Both the position numbers and the translations under genes were made by a program. Below the pieces are notes generated by a model. That model was not told the DNA's origin. It was given only the letters and a program-made list of their open reading frames with translations, and made no database searches. Below are positions 16,756 through 26,343 of a stretch of DNA of 40,352 bases, piece after piece (position 1 is the stretch's first letter; the number at the start of each line of letters is the position of its first letter). Origin of the DNA: Blastocatellia bacterium (GTDB lineage: Bacteria > Acidobacteriota > Blastocatellia > HR10 > J050); NCBI GenBank assembly GCA_025054955.1, contig JANWZE010000053.1, positions 1 through 40,352 on the forward strand. The letters are read 5' to 3'.

Positions 16756-17447
16756 TGATGACCAGCCAGCCAGCGTGTCGGACCTGCCAGCGTTGTGCCT
16801 TTTGCCTGTTGGCCGACGATGCCTGGAATAGCCTGGAGCGGCACGCGCCCTTGCGGACGGTTCGTCCAGCAGTGGTTCTGTTTCGGCAAGGGGAGCAGCC
16901 AGCGGGGGTTCATCTCATCTGTGGTGGACGGCTGAAGCAGTGGTGTTTGGATGAGCAAGGTCGGTGGTTTCTGTGGCGATACATAGAAGTGGGGGAGGTG
17001 CTAGGGGCCATTACGTTGATGCGTGGCAAGCCGTATCCCACGACGGTGGAAACGGCTGAGACCTGCTTGATCCGGTATCTGGGCAAAGAATTATTTTTCC
17101 GGATACTCCAGGATCACCGAGAGATTGAGCGCCAACTGTTGCTGCAGACCGGCGCCAGGCTCTATGACACGGTGGAACTGCTTCGGGGCTTTGCGCTCAG
17201 TCGCTCGGCGTTGGGACGCCTAGCGTTGTTGCTATACCGGTTGTGGGCTGAGCGGCAAGGGTCCTGGGCTAGCGGCGAACCGGTGCGGATTGACCTGAGT
17301 CGGGAAGAGCTGGCCGAGCGCATCGGGGTGGAGAGCGTGGAGACGGTGTCGCGGCTGCTGGGCAAGCTGGCTGAGGCCGGGCTGATCGCACGCGAGCGAG
17401 GGGTCACCATCATTCTTGAGCCAGAGCGGTTGAAGTTGGTCGAGTAG
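16752..17447 (+). CDS. Crp/Fnr-family regulator with four N-terminal cysteines
   Basis: 231 residues. ATG codons stand at 16752, 16755 and 16758; AAGAGG at 16745-16750 best fits 16758. The order is cyclic-nucleotide-type beta-barrel (about 30-125), dimer helix, then a winged helix with recognition region LSREELAERIGVESVETVSR (about 180-200). Near the N-terminus Cys9, Cys12, Cys15 and Cys18 are spaced C-x2-C-x2-C-x2-C, recalling the cluster-binding Cys of FNR, though FNR spacing differs. An oxygen, NO or redox-sensing [4Fe-4S] role is plausible but inferred. No target operator is evident nearby. The gene is translationally coupled to a 25-residue leader ORF. Confidence 0.9.
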   Translation: MMMTSQPACRTCQRCAFCLLADDAWNSLERHAPLRTVRPAVVLFRQGEQPAGVHLICGGRLKQWCLDEQGRWFLWRYIEVGEVLGAITLMRGKPYPTTVETAETCLIRYLGKELFFRILQDHREIERQLLLQTGARLYDTVELLRGFALSRSALGRLALLLYRLWAERQGSWASGEPVRIDLSREELAERIGVESVETVSRLLGKLAEAGLIARERGVTIILEPERLKLVE

Positions 17448-17939
17448 GCTCCTCGTTTGCCGACGTCGTAGTCGGTACTCATGCGCCCAGTCTACGTTCT
17501 TCACGAAGCCCTCAAAGACTCATTCAGAAGTTCCACTTCGTGGCCTCGCTCATTCTTTACTCTGCTATGCATTCACGGTGATTTTGGAAGCAGATGTTGA
17601 CGCTGGCCGTCACGCTGACAAGAAACGATGTTCATCTACCTGCCCATAAGCATGAAGGGGGTTGAATCAGTCACAGGATCAGTGTTGGTTCATTGCCGGC
17701 AGCAGCGCGGTGCGCCTTCGTTTTCATGACCGATGGTGGGGTCACAGGATCAGTGTTGATTTAATTGCTCATATCGGTGCGGGGCGTGGGGGCAGGGTGA
17801 TTGGAACAGCCCGCTCACCCATGCCCATCCGAATTGGAGCGACTTTCAATTGTCTTTAGCCTGGCAAGCCCGCCTCTTGCGGGCTCATGCAACGCTGCAA
17901 GCGTGCAGCTTCCCAGGGTAGACTTATTCGCAAACCGCT
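17448..17939. other. Convergent spacer with direct repeats and hairpins
   Basis: Between two convergent genes. GTCACAGGATCAGTGTTG occurs at 17670 and 17741 (71 bases apart). GAGCGACTTTCAATTG at 17837 resembles 13389. A hairpin with 7-base stem AGCCCGC/GCGGGCT (17867-17885) and another, GCTGCAagcgTGCAGC (17894-17909), lie close to the end of the DUF1573 gene and may stop transcription from either side, but neither has a T-run. The frame 17662-17859 is not a supported gene. Confidence 0.6.
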
Positions 17940-19142
17940 CTAGTTTACTTCGCCGGTCACCGGAATCTTGAATTCGCTAAATTCCTTGTCATTGGTGCGC
18001 ACAATGACCATGCCGTTGAACGCCCCCTTGGGCAGCTTATCTCTGGCCACCGTGATTCTGACACTGTAGGGCAAGTTACTCTGGGCGGGATTGATCACTT
18101 CCGTTTGAATGAACGGCAAGGTGGATTGTGCGCCGGTAACTTTGAATCCTTGATCGCGACTCTGGACCGTGATCGTGCGGTTCAGCAACATCGCGCCACG
18201 TGGATTTTTATCGAGCGATTCCAGGTTGATTCGTCCATAAACCAATCGTTCCGGCGAGACCTCAACCCGCGCTGCAATGTGCACCATCACGGGGATGCTC
18301 ACCTTCTCTTGTTTCTTATTGTCGGTTGTCACCGTGACAGAGGTGCTATACCGGCCGGGTGCATCCGTCTTGTTCAGTTTGGCGATCAGATCATAGCGCC
18401 GGCCGTTTTCCACTGTTTTTAGTTCAGCCGTGAACTCCGGGTTTTGCGATTCCACTGCCAGGATTTTCAATGGCTGCTTGTCGTTGTTGATTAACGTGAC
18501 TTTGCCCTGAGCAGGTTGTCCCTTGTCCACCTCAAGGGAGATGTAAGCGGCGGGTTGAATGTCAATCACCGGTTTGACGTTGGCTTTGATGGTGAGCGTC
18601 ACATTGGGATTGATCGGGTCGTTGGACGTGACAGTCGCTGTTTTTTGAATTTCACCGCGAAAGCTTTCCGTTTTCACCGTCAGTGTCACAGTGCCTTCCT
18701 GCCCAGGTGGGATCGTCTTGGTGAAGTCAGAGACGGTGCAGCCACAGCTTGGGTTGACGGATTGAATGGTCAAGTCCGTTTTGCCGGTGTTCTTCACCTT
18801 AAATTTATGGACGACCTCGTGGCCGGCCTCTACCGTGCCAGCGTCATAGATTGTCTCAGAGAATGTTGCCCTGGGGCCGTTGGCCGGATCAGTTTGCTGG
18901 GGCGTCGCGTTGGTCGTTCCTGTAAACGGGTTGGAGATCAGCGAGTCTGCCGACGCCACCTCTGCGGTTTGCTCGGTCGTTGTCAGTGGTGCAGCGGTTG
19001 ATGATGGATCAGCCGTGCCGCCGCTCTGTGCACCGGGCTGCCCTTGTCCTTGCGTGCGTGAACAGCCCGATAATGTCACAAGCCCCGTCATCAGCAGCAG
19101 CGCCAATACCACGGCCAACCGATTCTGGTGAACTAGTCTCAT
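17940..19142 (-). CDS. DUF1573-domain lipoprotein
   Basis: 400 residues. The N-terminus has a lipobox LVTLSGC with Cys27 as the lipidated residue, so the mature protein is membrane-anchored in the periplasm. A Gly/Ser/Thr-rich linker (30-90) leads to a DUF1573 immunoglobulin-like domain (about 92-190) with the signature NPSCGCTVSDF. Two more beta-sandwich segments follow (200-290, 295-400). DUF1573 proteins are common in Bacteroidetes and Acidobacteria, but their role is unknown. GGGAGG precedes the ATG. A possible -10 TACAAT lies at 19190-19185 with a poor -35. Confidence 0.88.
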   Translation of the reverse strand: MRLVHQNRLAVVLALLLMTGLVTLSGCSRTQGQGQPGAQSGGTADPSSTAAPLTTTEQTAEVASADSLISNPFTGTTNATPQQTDPANGPRATFSETIYDAGTVEAGHEVVHKFKVKNTGKTDLTIQSVNPSCGCTVSDFTKTIPPGQEGTVTLTVKTESFRGEIQKTATVTSNDPINPNVTLTIKANVKPVIDIQPAAYISLEVDKGQPAQGKVTLINNDKQPLKILAVESQNPEFTAELKTVENGRRYDLIAKLNKTDAPGRYSTSVTVTTDNKKQEKVSIPVMVHIAARVEVSPERLVYGRINLESLDKNPRGAMLLNRTITVQSRDQGFKVTGAQSTLPFIQTEVINPAQSNLPYSVRITVARDKLPKGAFNGMVIVRTNDKEFSEFKIPVTGEVN

Positions 19143-19350
19143 ATCTTTGCCTCCCTAGAGTCATTCATCGTCGTGAACGCGCATATTGTAGCGAACCTGT
19201 CAATTTTTTGCAGCCTATTTTTTCTGCCTTGTCACAAATGGCGAGCTGTTGAGTCTCCCGGCGGCCAAGCCGGCGGGGATTGGAACATCTTCATGGACAT
19301 TGTCACAAAAAGCGAGCTGTCGGCGCTTCCTGCCCACGCCGCTCATGAGC
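19143..19350. other. Divergent spacer with paired direct repeat
   Basis: Intergenic between the divergent DUF1573 and hydrolase genes. GTCACAAATGGCGAGCTGT (19231) and GTCACAAAAAGCGAGCTGT (19302) are 71 bases apart. No gene is seen. Confidence 0.6.
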
Positions 19351-19378
19351 TAGAAACTGGATGCGAGCATGCTATAAT
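19351..19378 (+). promoter_or_regulatory. Promoter for the alpha/beta hydrolase
   Basis: A perfect -10 TATAAT (19373-19378) with TAGAAA (19351-19356) 16 bases upstream. Transcription near 19385 would leave about 15 bases of leader before ATG 19400, which supports that start over the upstream ATG 19361. Confidence 0.5.
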
Positions 19379-19399
19379 CGCGGCTCGTTATCGAAAACG

Positions 19400-20164
19400 A
19401 TGCGCATCAACCTGGGAACCAACGGTGAATACATCGAGGTCACACACACGCGGCCAACGGAGCCGCATTCAGTCACGGCTATCTTTCTGCATGGGTTCAT
19501 GTCCACGCAAGCGGGCGAAAAAGCTGGCTACTTCCGAGACGTGTTGTTATCGCGCGGAGTCGCGTATATCACCTTCGATTTCCGCGGCCACGGCCAATCC
19601 AGTGGAACCATGCGCCAATTGACCGGCACGCGCCTGCTGGAAGATTGCCACGCGGTCATTGAACAGTGTTGTCCGAGCACTCATCGCATCGTGCTCATCG
19701 GTTCGAGCATGGGCGGCTGGGTGGCCAGTTGGTATGCAGCTCAGCATCCTGAACGGATCACTGCCGCTATGTTGATTGCTCCTTCATTTGATTTTGGACG
19801 GGGATTCCTCGACAACCTCAATGCAGAACAACAGCGGCGTTGGGCGGAAGAAGGCGTGTGGCGCTTCGTGAATGAATATGGCGCTGCTGAGTTGGGATAC
19901 GAGTTGATCCAAGATATGACTCGGTATCCGCTGACTGCGCTCTATCAACGCTATTGCACGCCGACGCTGATTTGTCATGGCCTCTGTGACGATGTGGTGG
20001 ATTACCGGCAGAGTTTGGAATTTCAACGTCAGACTGCCGCCGCCGATGTGGATGTCCTATTGCTCAAGCAGGGCGATCATCGTTTAACAGCGCACAAGCA
20101 AGAATTGGCCGAATGGTTGCTGATTTATTGGCAGAACCGGTGGGCCGGTCTTGCCGCTCGATGA
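19400..20164 (+). CDS. Alpha/beta hydrolase (serine hydrolase, lipase/esterase-like)
   Basis: 254-residue cytosolic hydrolase. HGF at 31-33 is the oxyanion loop. Ser103 in GSSMGG is the nucleophile. CHGLCDDVVDY carries the likely Asp and GDHR near the C-terminus the His. FRGHGQSSG is the conserved loop of the monoacylglycerol lipase/BAAT group. I start at 19400 because TATAAT at 19373 would put ATG 19361 upstream of the transcript. The substrate is unknown; short-chain esters or monoacylglycerols are typical. The convergent lipid cassette begins about 100 bases downstream. Confidence 0.88.
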   Translation: MRINLGTNGEYIEVTHTRPTEPHSVTAIFLHGFMSTQAGEKAGYFRDVLLSRGVAYITFDFRGHGQSSGTMRQLTGTRLLEDCHAVIEQCCPSTHRIVLIGSSMGGWVASWYAAQHPERITAAMLIAPSFDFGRGFLDNLNAEQQRRWAEEGVWRFVNEYGAAELGYELIQDMTRYPLTALYQRYCTPTLICHGLCDDVVDYRQSLEFQRQTAAADVDVLLLKQGDHRLTAHKQELAEWLLIYWQNRWAGLAAR

Positions 20165-20203
20165 ACGCGAGAGCGGGACAGCTCAAGCCGACACGCTCAT
20201 TGA

Positions 20204-20295
20204 CCAACCATTTCGATCACGGCATCCGAATTGAGCGCCACAATCAGGGACGACCTGCTGCGACAGGTTCACTGGCCAACCATTTCGATCACGGC
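20204..20295. repeat. 20-base direct repeat copying the lipocalin gene 3' end
   Basis: CCAACCATTTCGATCACGGC is present exactly at 20204 and 20276 (72 bases apart). The second copy lies inside the last codons of the minus-strand lipocalin-like gene (residues AVIEMVG), the first just beyond its stop. Flanking bases are partly similar, so a slightly larger block was duplicated. Confidence 0.9.
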
Positions 20296-21228
20296 GCCGC
20301 CATCGGTGCTGATTTGTTCTAATGGTCGGCCCTGACGACTCAGATAAAGCGTCGCTCGCGCAAGACTGTTATTGGCGACTTCAAACGTTCCTGAGCAATC
20401 GGTTTTCAAATAGGGCAAGCGATGGATGCCGGGACCGCTGCCGTCCACAATAGCGATCAGCGAGGCGCCCTCGGCGTTGGAGCAGGCAAACATCCATTGC
20501 AGATGTTCGCGGTCACGGCTGATGGTTTCAATCCCCTCAAACGTGTAGCGCATTCCTTCGTGCCACAGGAGCGCTTTACGGAATTGCAATCCCAATGGGA
20601 TTTCGTATTCGAGCGCTTCAAATGTGCTGATTCGACCGGTCGAATCGAAAGCCAGACAATGCGTCCAGTTCCACAGATGGCGATGACGAAAGCCACAATT
20701 ATGACCCTGCAATCCGTAACCGAGCGGCTCGCCGCGAAAGCTCTGATCATCCAACGTCACTTCGCCAGAGAAGACGGCATCCGAATGTGGCGTGCGCGAG
20801 AATCCAATCCAACCGACTTCAGTCATCGAAGCGCCGAACGTCGAATCATAGCGTAGCTGCCAGCTCACCGTGTGCCCATCCACACAGACGCGCCCCTTGC
20901 AAGACCGCTCATCAATCATGTTGTCGTCGTTGATACGCAGTTGCAACGGCTGACTCGGCTCACTGAGCGAAAGCTGCGTTTGTGAAAATCCTTGAATGAA
21001 ACTTTGCGGACGACCCTGGCGTGGAAACCACGTGGCCCACACTTGCGCGGGCATGCCCAATGGATTGCCTGCGCACCCACCGCCAGCAGGCCGCCCCAGA
21101 TTCATAAGCAAATAACGGAACCACCACGCGCCGCTGCCATCGGCCAGCATGAACCGTAGGAACCAGACTTCATATCGCCGCCGGGTGGACAACGTCGAAT
21201 AGATCGAATTGAGTGATTGTTGTTTCAT
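20269..21228 (-). CDS. CrtC/AttH-like lipocalin domain protein
   Basis: 319 residues without signal peptide. The N-terminal [12 protein letters not shown], then [10 protein letters not shown], matches the AttH/CrtC-type lipocalin-like superfamily (hydroxyneurosporene synthase and relatives), which binds or hydrates hydrophobic lipids or carotenoids. Later segments such as [17 protein letters not shown] and [13 protein letters not shown] suit the two-barrel fold. Its ATG overlaps the stop of plsC by four bases (ATGA), so it is the last gene of the lipid cassette. This is a family-level call based on motif resemblance. Confidence 0.6.
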   Translation of the reverse strand: MKQQSLNSIYSTLSTRRRYEVWFLRFMLADGSGAWWFRYLLMNLGRPAGGGCAGNPLGMPAQVWATWFPRQGRPQSFIQGFSQTQLSLSEPSQPLQLRINDDNMIDERSCKGRVCVDGHTVSWQLRYDSTFGASMTEVGWIGFSRTPHSDAVFSGEVTLDDQSFRGEPLGYGLQGHNCGFRHRHLWNWTHCLAFDSTGRISTFEALEYEIPLGLQFRKALLWHEGMRYTFEGIETISRDREHLQWMFACSNAEGASLIAIVDGSGPGIHRLPYLKTDCSGTFEVANNSLARATLYLSRQGRPLEQISTDGGAVIEMVGQ

Positions 21229-22013
21229 ACGATTTCTGATTCAATGCCCATGGCTTGATCTACAGGCCGTGAGACAATCCGGTGCACACGTTCGACCAGC
21301 GCGTCAATCTCGTGTTTGGTCATCCCGGTCGTTTCGATGGTGTCGTGTATGTAGACGACGATCTTGGAGGGGTAGAGCATCCAACTGCCTTTGCGATTGA
21401 ACTCATAGGAGCCGACGATGCTCATCGGCACAATTGGGTAGCCGGTCTGTTGCGCCAGGATGAATGCCCCTTTCTTAAACGGGCCAACGCGGCCATCGGT
21501 CGTGCGCGTGCCTTCGGCAAATACGATCAGGCTGACGCCATTGTCCAATGCTGCTTGCGCTTGCCGGATCATCTTCTTCAGCCCTGCTGGGCTGCTATCT
21601 TTGGGCACAGGCACATTGCCGAATCGTTTCATCATCCAGCCGTAGGCCGGAATCTTGAAGTGAGACTCTAGCTCCAGGCCGCGCACGAATTGCGGAATCG
21701 CCGAATAAATCACGAAGGCGTCAAACAAATTGACGTGATTACAAATGAAGAGACTCGTGCGCGTGCGATCAAAGCCGGGCGCATATTTCACTTCAAATCC
21801 CACACCGGCGACGCGCAGGATATTGCGAAAGAACCAGCGTTGCGGGCGATCATTTTTTCGCGGATCAACGAAAATTCCTAAGATCACCAACAGGGTGCAA
21901 ATCGGGAAGAAATGCACGATGCTGGCGATCCACAAGAGCAGGCTGCGGACGATCAGGTAGAGTTGCCGGAGACACGAAGCCGTGCCTGTGCTGCGTTGGT
22001 CGAGTTTGTTCAT
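21225..22013 (-). CDS. plsC: 1-acyl-sn-glycerol-3-phosphate acyltransferase (PlsC family)
   Basis: 262-residue membrane-bound acyltransferase that moves an acyl group from ACP or CoA to a lysophospholipid acceptor. The catalytic NHxxxxD motif is at His93-Asp98 (NHVNLFD) and the acceptor motif EGTR at 167-170 (VFAEGTRT). One membrane helix lies near residues 25-48. I start at 22013 because that ATG overlaps the lipid-kinase stop as ATGA. A longer frame from 22058 would overlap the kinase by 49 bases. It sits directly after a lipid kinase, so it may act on that enzyme's product. It may be a specialised copy rather than the housekeeping enzyme. Confidence 0.9.
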   Translation of the reverse strand: MNKLDQRSTGTASCLRQLYLIVRSLLLWIASIVHFFPICTLLVILGIFVDPRKNDRPQRWFFRNILRVAGVGFEVKYAPGFDRTRTSLFICNHVNLFDAFVIYSAIPQFVRGLELESHFKIPAYGWMMKRFGNVPVPKDSSPAGLKKMIRQAQAALDNGVSLIVFAEGTRTTDGRVGPFKKGAFILAQQTGYPIVPMSIVGSYEFNRKGSWMLYPSKIVVYIHDTIETTGMTKHEIDALVERVHRIVSRPVDQAMGIESEIV

Positions 22014-22909
22014 GCGACCACGTTGAGGACCGATGGCAACACCTCCAGAGATTGACAATGTACGCGGAGCACTTCGCCATCAATCATGATGTTGACCGGT
22101 TGATCCATGTAGAAATCAACGCGGCGCGCGGGGCGATGCCACAGCGCCGGATGGTTGATATGCGAGCCGTCGTACATGTTGGCGAAATTCAGCAAAAAGC
22201 CGAGCCGCCCCACAGCCCAGCAGACGATCTCCACCAGCCCATCGCTGACGTTAGCATGTGGAGCCAGCCGCATCGTGCCGGCGGTGTACTGGCTGTTGTT
22301 GAAGATCAGCAGGGCTGTTTTCGTCTGATCCATCTCGGAGGCGCCGTCAATGCGCATTGGATAGACCACGCGCTTGAACCGCGCCATACAAAGTATCACC
22401 GCCAGCCCATAGCCCATGAAGCTCATCCACTTGAAATAACGGTTGGTGAGCGCGCAAACATCGGCGACAAAACCCAAGCTCAGAATGTTGATGTAGTAGA
22501 CAACGCCCTCCCGATGCGTCAATTTGATGACATCGCACGGGCGTGAACGGCCGCTCAAGAGCGATTCCATCGCGTAGTCTAAGCCACGCTGACTGAAGTC
22601 ACGCAAAAACGAATTGCCCGTGCCGAGCGGCAGAAACCCAAGAGTTGGCGGCTCGCCATCAAGCGCTTCGGGGAACAGGCCGTTGACGATCTCGTAGGCT
22701 GTGCCATCGCCGCCGACAGCAATGAAGCGACGATACCCACACCGATACGCCTCGCGCGCTAACGCCACAGCGTGCCCGGCATGCGTTGTCTGAGCAACGT
22801 CAATCTGCAGTCCAGCAGCCCGCAGACGCGCTAGCGCCGGCGCAAACAGCTTGCCGCAACGTCCATGTCCGGCAGCCGGGTTGACAATGGCAAGAAATGA
22901 ATCTGTCAC
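22010..22909 (-). CDS. Diacylglycerol/sphingosine kinase-like lipid kinase
   Basis: 299-residue ATP-dependent lipid kinase of the DAGK catalytic family (YegS/DgkB type), which phosphorylates diacylglycerol or related lipid alcohols. N-terminal VNPAAGHGR is the nucleotide-binding loop; GGDGT at 66-70 and LPLGTGNSF at about 94-102 are the signature motifs. The start is GTG 22909, overlapping the ligase TGA as GTGA, so it is translationally coupled. The alcohol substrate cannot be read from the sequence. Neighbours suggest it makes the acceptor for PlsC, or phosphorylates a lipid made by the ligase/ACP pair. Confidence 0.9.
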   Translation of the reverse strand: MTDSFLAIVNPAAGHGRCGKLFAPALARLRAAGLQIDVAQTTHAGHAVALAREAYRCGYRRFIAVGGDGTAYEIVNGLFPEALDGEPPTLGFLPLGTGNSFLRDFSQRGLDYAMESLLSGRSRPCDVIKLTHREGVVYYINILSLGFVADVCALTNRYFKWMSFMGYGLAVILCMARFKRVVYPMRIDGASEMDQTKTALLIFNNSQYTAGTMRLAPHANVSDGLVEIVCWAVGRLGFLLNFANMYDGSHINHPALWHRPARRVDFYMDQPVNIMIDGEVLRVHCQSLEVLPSVLNVVA

Positions 22910-24615
22910 AGTGGTACAATGGCCGTTCGATCCACTCGGCTTCGTATCTGTTCGGCCAGCACGCCGCGTTTGATTTTGAGCGAAGCCGTGCGCGGGAAAT
23001 CATCCGGCCAGATCAGATAACCGCCGACGCGCTTGAAATCAAGCAAGCGCCGATTGCGCGCCACCAGGTCGGCCTGTAGCGCATCATTCCAGCTCTGACC
23101 CGGCTCCAGATGCACGACAATCACCAGTTGCTCGCCGGTCATTGCGTGCTGAGGCCAGATGTAATTGGCGGCAAAGACGCAAAATTCTTTGACCGGCAGC
23201 CCTTCAAACGCTGCTTCGACATCTTCGGGATACACGTTCTTGCCGCCTTCCGTCACAATCATGTTTTTCTTGCGACCGACCAGTTGCAAGTGACCCATCG
23301 CGTCAATGCGACCCAGATCGCCGGTCATCAACCAACCGTCAACGATCGTTTCAGCGGTCAATTCCGGATCGTCCAGATAGTGCGACATAATGGCCTTGCT
23401 GCGTGTGGCCACTTCGCCGATGCCATCGGCATCCGGATTGACGATTTTGATTTCAATGCCAGGTAGCGGTTTGCCAACGGTATCAGCCCGAAACGGCTTC
23501 AGATCATTGACCGTGATGGCCGTGCACGCTTCGGTCAATCCGTAACCGTTGGCCACCGGAATGCCGAGGTCATAGAAAAATTGCAGCGTCGCCGGTTCGC
23601 TGAATGCGCCGCCCACGATGATCGTCTGTAACTCGCCGCCAAATGCCCGATGGATTTGCGGCAACAAACGACGGCTCAAAGCCAGATTGGGGCGCCGGCG
23701 CGTCAGCGCCCGATTGATCGCAATTAGGAGGTTCAATATAGTTCGGCGCCACGGCGAGAGCTGCTCAAATCGGGCGCGTAGCCCTTTTTCCAGATTCTTC
23801 AGCACCATCGGCACCACACTCACGTAGGTGATCTTGTATCGGGTGAAGGCCTCGCGCACGTATTCTGGCCGTAACGTTCTCAGATGCACCACCGTCGCCC
23901 CGCAGATGAACGGGCCGATGAACCCGACCATGAAGTCAATCGCGTGATTGGTTGGCAAAATGCTCAAGTATCGCACGCCCGGCCAGAACGGATACCACGA
24001 GGTTAGCGCTATGCATTGCTCCAGGTAGTTCTCATGTGTCATCACGCATCCTTTAGGCCGTCCGCCTGTGCCTGAGGAGTAAACGATACAGGCTGTATCG
24101 CTGCGACGTCGCGGCACAAAGGCCGGCTCCCCTTCGACGCGACACTCTTCCCAGCGTCGCGCGCCGGCCAGTTCAGCATCGGGCGGGGCTTCTGTCACCA
24201 GCACAGCCTTCACGTCCAAGTCCTGGAATCCTTCAGTCTGCATCATCGCGCGCCACAGGTAGTATTCAATGATCAGCAGCTCCGCTTTGCAGTGAGCGAG
24301 CAGTTGAAGATGCTCGCGGCTGGTCAACTTGTAATCGAGCGGCACAAGCACGCCACCACGATAGAAGATGGCGTAAGCTGACATCAAATACTTCGACTGG
24401 TTGGTCATGATGATGGCAGCGCGGTTGCCCTCGCCAAATTCGATCTCTTGCAAGAATCTGGCCAGTGGCAGCGCCGCTTGCTTAAATTGCTGATATGTCC
24501 ACCGGCCGTTTTCTCGGTCGCGGTCTGCTTCGATTAGACACAATTGATCCGACCATCGCTCCAGCGCATCACGCAATGCCTCCCCCAATGATTGATATTG
24601 ACGCAAGTCGAGCAT
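22906..24615 (-). CDS. AMP-forming acyl-CoA/acyl-ACP ligase
   Basis: 569-residue ANL-superfamily adenylating enzyme that activates a carboxylic acid with ATP and passes it to CoA or to a carrier protein. The P-loop [11 protein letters not shown] is at 179-189, NGYGLTEA at 356-363, TGDLG at 431-435, [20 protein letters not shown] at 447-466, and the C-terminal lysine region SLKIKRG near 550. The gene starts inside the stop of the ACP gene (TGATG), implying that the two proteins work together. A fatty acid is the likely substrate (long-chain ligase-like), but ACP as acceptor is inferred from position only. Confidence 0.88.
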   Translation of the reverse strand: MLDLRQYQSLGEALRDALERWSDQLCLIEADRDRENGRWTYQQFKQAALPLARFLQEIEFGEGNRAAIIMTNQSKYLMSAYAIFYRGGVLVPLDYKLTSREHLQLLAHCKAELLIIEYYLWRAMMQTEGFQDLDVKAVLVTEAPPDAELAGARRWEECRVEGEPAFVPRRRSDTACIVYSSGTGGRPKGCVMTHENYLEQCIALTSWYPFWPGVRYLSILPTNHAIDFMVGFIGPFICGATVVHLRTLRPEYVREAFTRYKITYVSVVPMVLKNLEKGLRARFEQLSPWRRTILNLLIAINRALTRRRPNLALSRRLLPQIHRAFGGELQTIIVGGAFSEPATLQFFYDLGIPVANGYGLTEACTAITVNDLKPFRADTVGKPLPGIEIKIVNPDADGIGEVATRSKAIMSHYLDDPELTAETIVDGWLMTGDLGRIDAMGHLQLVGRKKNMIVTEGGKNVYPEDVEAAFEGLPVKEFCVFAANYIWPQHAMTGEQLVIVVHLEPGQSWNDALQADLVARNRRLLDFKRVGGYLIWPDDFPRTASLKIKRGVLAEQIRSRVDRTAIVPL

Positions 24616-24857
24616 CAGAGTCGTGTGTGAATGCGTTCAGCTAACGCGCGAAAATCGCTGACCCCTTGCAGCTCGTAATCGGGCAGTTCGATATGAAAGT
24701 GATGTTCCAAGCGCGTCAACAGCTCCAACGCTTGAAGGCTGTCAATGCCCAGCACGGCAAACATGTCATCTTCAGGCCGAAGCTGATGGCGCGGCACATT
24801 GAAATGAGTGGCGGCCAGCGTCAAGACCTCATCTGTTATTTGTTCGAGTGTGCGCAT
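24615..24857 (-). CDS. Acyl carrier protein (phosphopantetheine type)
   Basis: 80-residue carrier protein. Ser40 in [11 protein letters not shown] is the 4'-phosphopantetheine site. Sequence and size match ACP/PCP carriers, though it differs from typical fatty-acid AcpP (GADSLD). I start at ATG 24857, with GGAG 10 bases upstream; a TTG at 24872 is an alternative. The stop overlaps the ligase start. Its dedicated position suggests a specialised acyl-loading pathway separate from bulk fatty-acid synthesis. Confidence 0.9.
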   Translation of the reverse strand: MRTLEQITDEVLTLAATHFNVPRHQLRPEDDMFAVLGIDSLQALELLTRLEHHFHIELPDYELQGVSDFRALAERIHTRL

Positions 24858-24936
24858 ACAGCAATGCTCCAATGTGACGACCTTGCCGGAACTGGATATG
24901 GTCTCAACACCTCTTTTTCCTGTGTCGGCGCGGCAG

Positions 24937-25938
24937 CTAGCCTATATTGGCGCTGGCTCGCTGCCGCTGGCGAAGATACCGGCCAAGGACGCCACTCCAC
25001 GGCGGAATAACAATGGAGACCGCGCCATACGCTTGCGCCTGACAGGCCAAGCGAATGATCGGCTTCTCCTCATCTGTGTCAATATAGCCAAACTCCTTCA
25101 TCCGCTGCCGTTCAAATGAACTGACCGGCGAGAGCTTCTCAGCGCCACCCAGCACGCCTACCCAGCACGTGCCACATGAGCCGGCGCGACATTGCACCGG
25201 AATCGGTCCTTCATTGATGATGCACCGAGAATCGCGCAGGTGATAGGGACGCTTATCATGAGCCGCCGCTGTCGTCAGGTGTTGTGAATTGATGAGCTTG
25301 AACGTCGCATGCGGATCATTTTCATCAAACGTGATCGTCCAAACTTTGTCCGGATATTTGAACCAGGCCAGCCATCCTTGCCGATCATCCCGCGCACGGC
25401 AAGCCAGCACTTGCTGGGGCGAGCGAGCCGCAACGTGCTGGGGCAGCCTGATCGCCCCATCGGCTTGCATGAAGGCGCTCAGCCCAACTTGTTGCACCGT
25501 CATAAAACCAACGGCGGTGATCCCAATGAACAAAGAGAAGGGCTGGTTCAGCTCGTTGCTAACCTGCTGGGCGACGTGCTTAATCTGCTCGGTCAGCGTT
25601 TGGCCTGACAGCACGCTGCTCGAGTTTGCGTGCGCAATGATCGCTTGTTTCACCTGGGGCCAGTAACGATGACCGTAAAGAAAGGCGTGCGACGAATCAA
25701 TTTGATCTGTCAATCGGTAGCGCCCTTGCAAGACGAGTTTGTTGGCCAACGCTGCCGGATCGTCTGATTGCTGGAGCGCACGAGCCAAAGCCAATGGATA
25801 AAAATGGAACCAGATGCGCGTGGCTGTTTGATCAACTTCGTGTATCAACGGCAGAAGCGAATCCATCACCTCGGCCCATGCCTCATCATCATGTTGATTC
25901 AAGAACGTTTCAAACAGAACTCCGCTGCTTGTACTCAT
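24937..25938 (-). CDS. Protein with C-terminal [2Fe-2S] ferredoxin domain
   Basis: 333 residues. The last 100 hold a plant-type [2Fe-2S] domain with Cys250, Cys255, Cys258 (CRAGSCGTC) and Cys299 (RLACQAQ), the C-x4-C-x2-C-x40-C pattern. The first 230 residues are helical, with a hydrophobic stretch near 135-155, and match nothing I recognise. Electron transfer to an oxidoreductase is the obvious role. It is the first gene of the minus-strand lipid cluster, 79 bases before the ACP gene, so it may provide electrons for modifying the acyl or lipid product (inference). AAGGG precedes the ATG. A TTGACA at 26047-26042 has no convincing -10. Confidence 0.85.
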   Translation of the reverse strand: MSTSSGVLFETFLNQHDDEAWAEVMDSLLPLIHEVDQTATRIWFHFYPLALARALQQSDDPAALANKLVLQGRYRLTDQIDSSHAFLYGHRYWPQVKQAIIAHANSSSVLSGQTLTEQIKHVAQQVSNELNQPFSLFIGITAVGFMTVQQVGLSAFMQADGAIRLPQHVAARSPQQVLACRARDDRQGWLAWFKYPDKVWTITFDENDPHATFKLINSQHLTTAAAHDKRPYHLRDSRCIINEGPIPVQCRAGSCGTCWVGVLGGAEKLSPVSSFERQRMKEFGYIDTDEEKPIIRLACQAQAYGAVSIVIPPWSGVLGRYLRQRQRASANIG

Positions 25939-26278
25939 ATCCCTTTACCACATGACCTGCGTTTTTGTTTTGGAAGCGAAACAGCGTGTTTTAGCAAGGT
26001 TGACGTGCGGTTTCATGCTTCATGTCTGAGATGAACAAGCGTGTCAAATTACAAAGCAAGTACCGGTTTGTCAATGGTGACGTGGGCAGCAATAGCAAGC
26101 CGTCACTAACGCATTGCTGTGGGCAACAGCGCACCGGCAAGAATGGGAATAGCCATAGAATCACCCATCTGCTACCAGGTACACCGTGAAAGATGAACAT
26201 GAAGCTGCTGAAGCCATGGCGACCCCTGTGAGTCTTCTTATTCTCTGTGCTCCTCGCGCCCTTGCGGCTCTCATCAGG

Positions 26279-26335
26279 GGAATCACTCATGTGCTATCGC
26301 GCGCCTCGAAGGATGAAAATGGTTATTTTCAGGGA
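26279..26335 (+). repeat. Dispersed repeat family 1 copy
   Basis: GGGAATCACTCATGTGC, then GCGCGCCTCGAAGGATG, then AAAATGGTTATTTTCAGGG. It has the same order as the copies at 475 and 26461. Confidence 0.8.
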
Positions 26336-26343
26336 CGCATGCG

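Noticed and set aside
17867-17909. Two hairpins as an intrinsic terminator
   Set aside because: Neither stem is followed by a T-run on either strand; noted in the spacer entry only.
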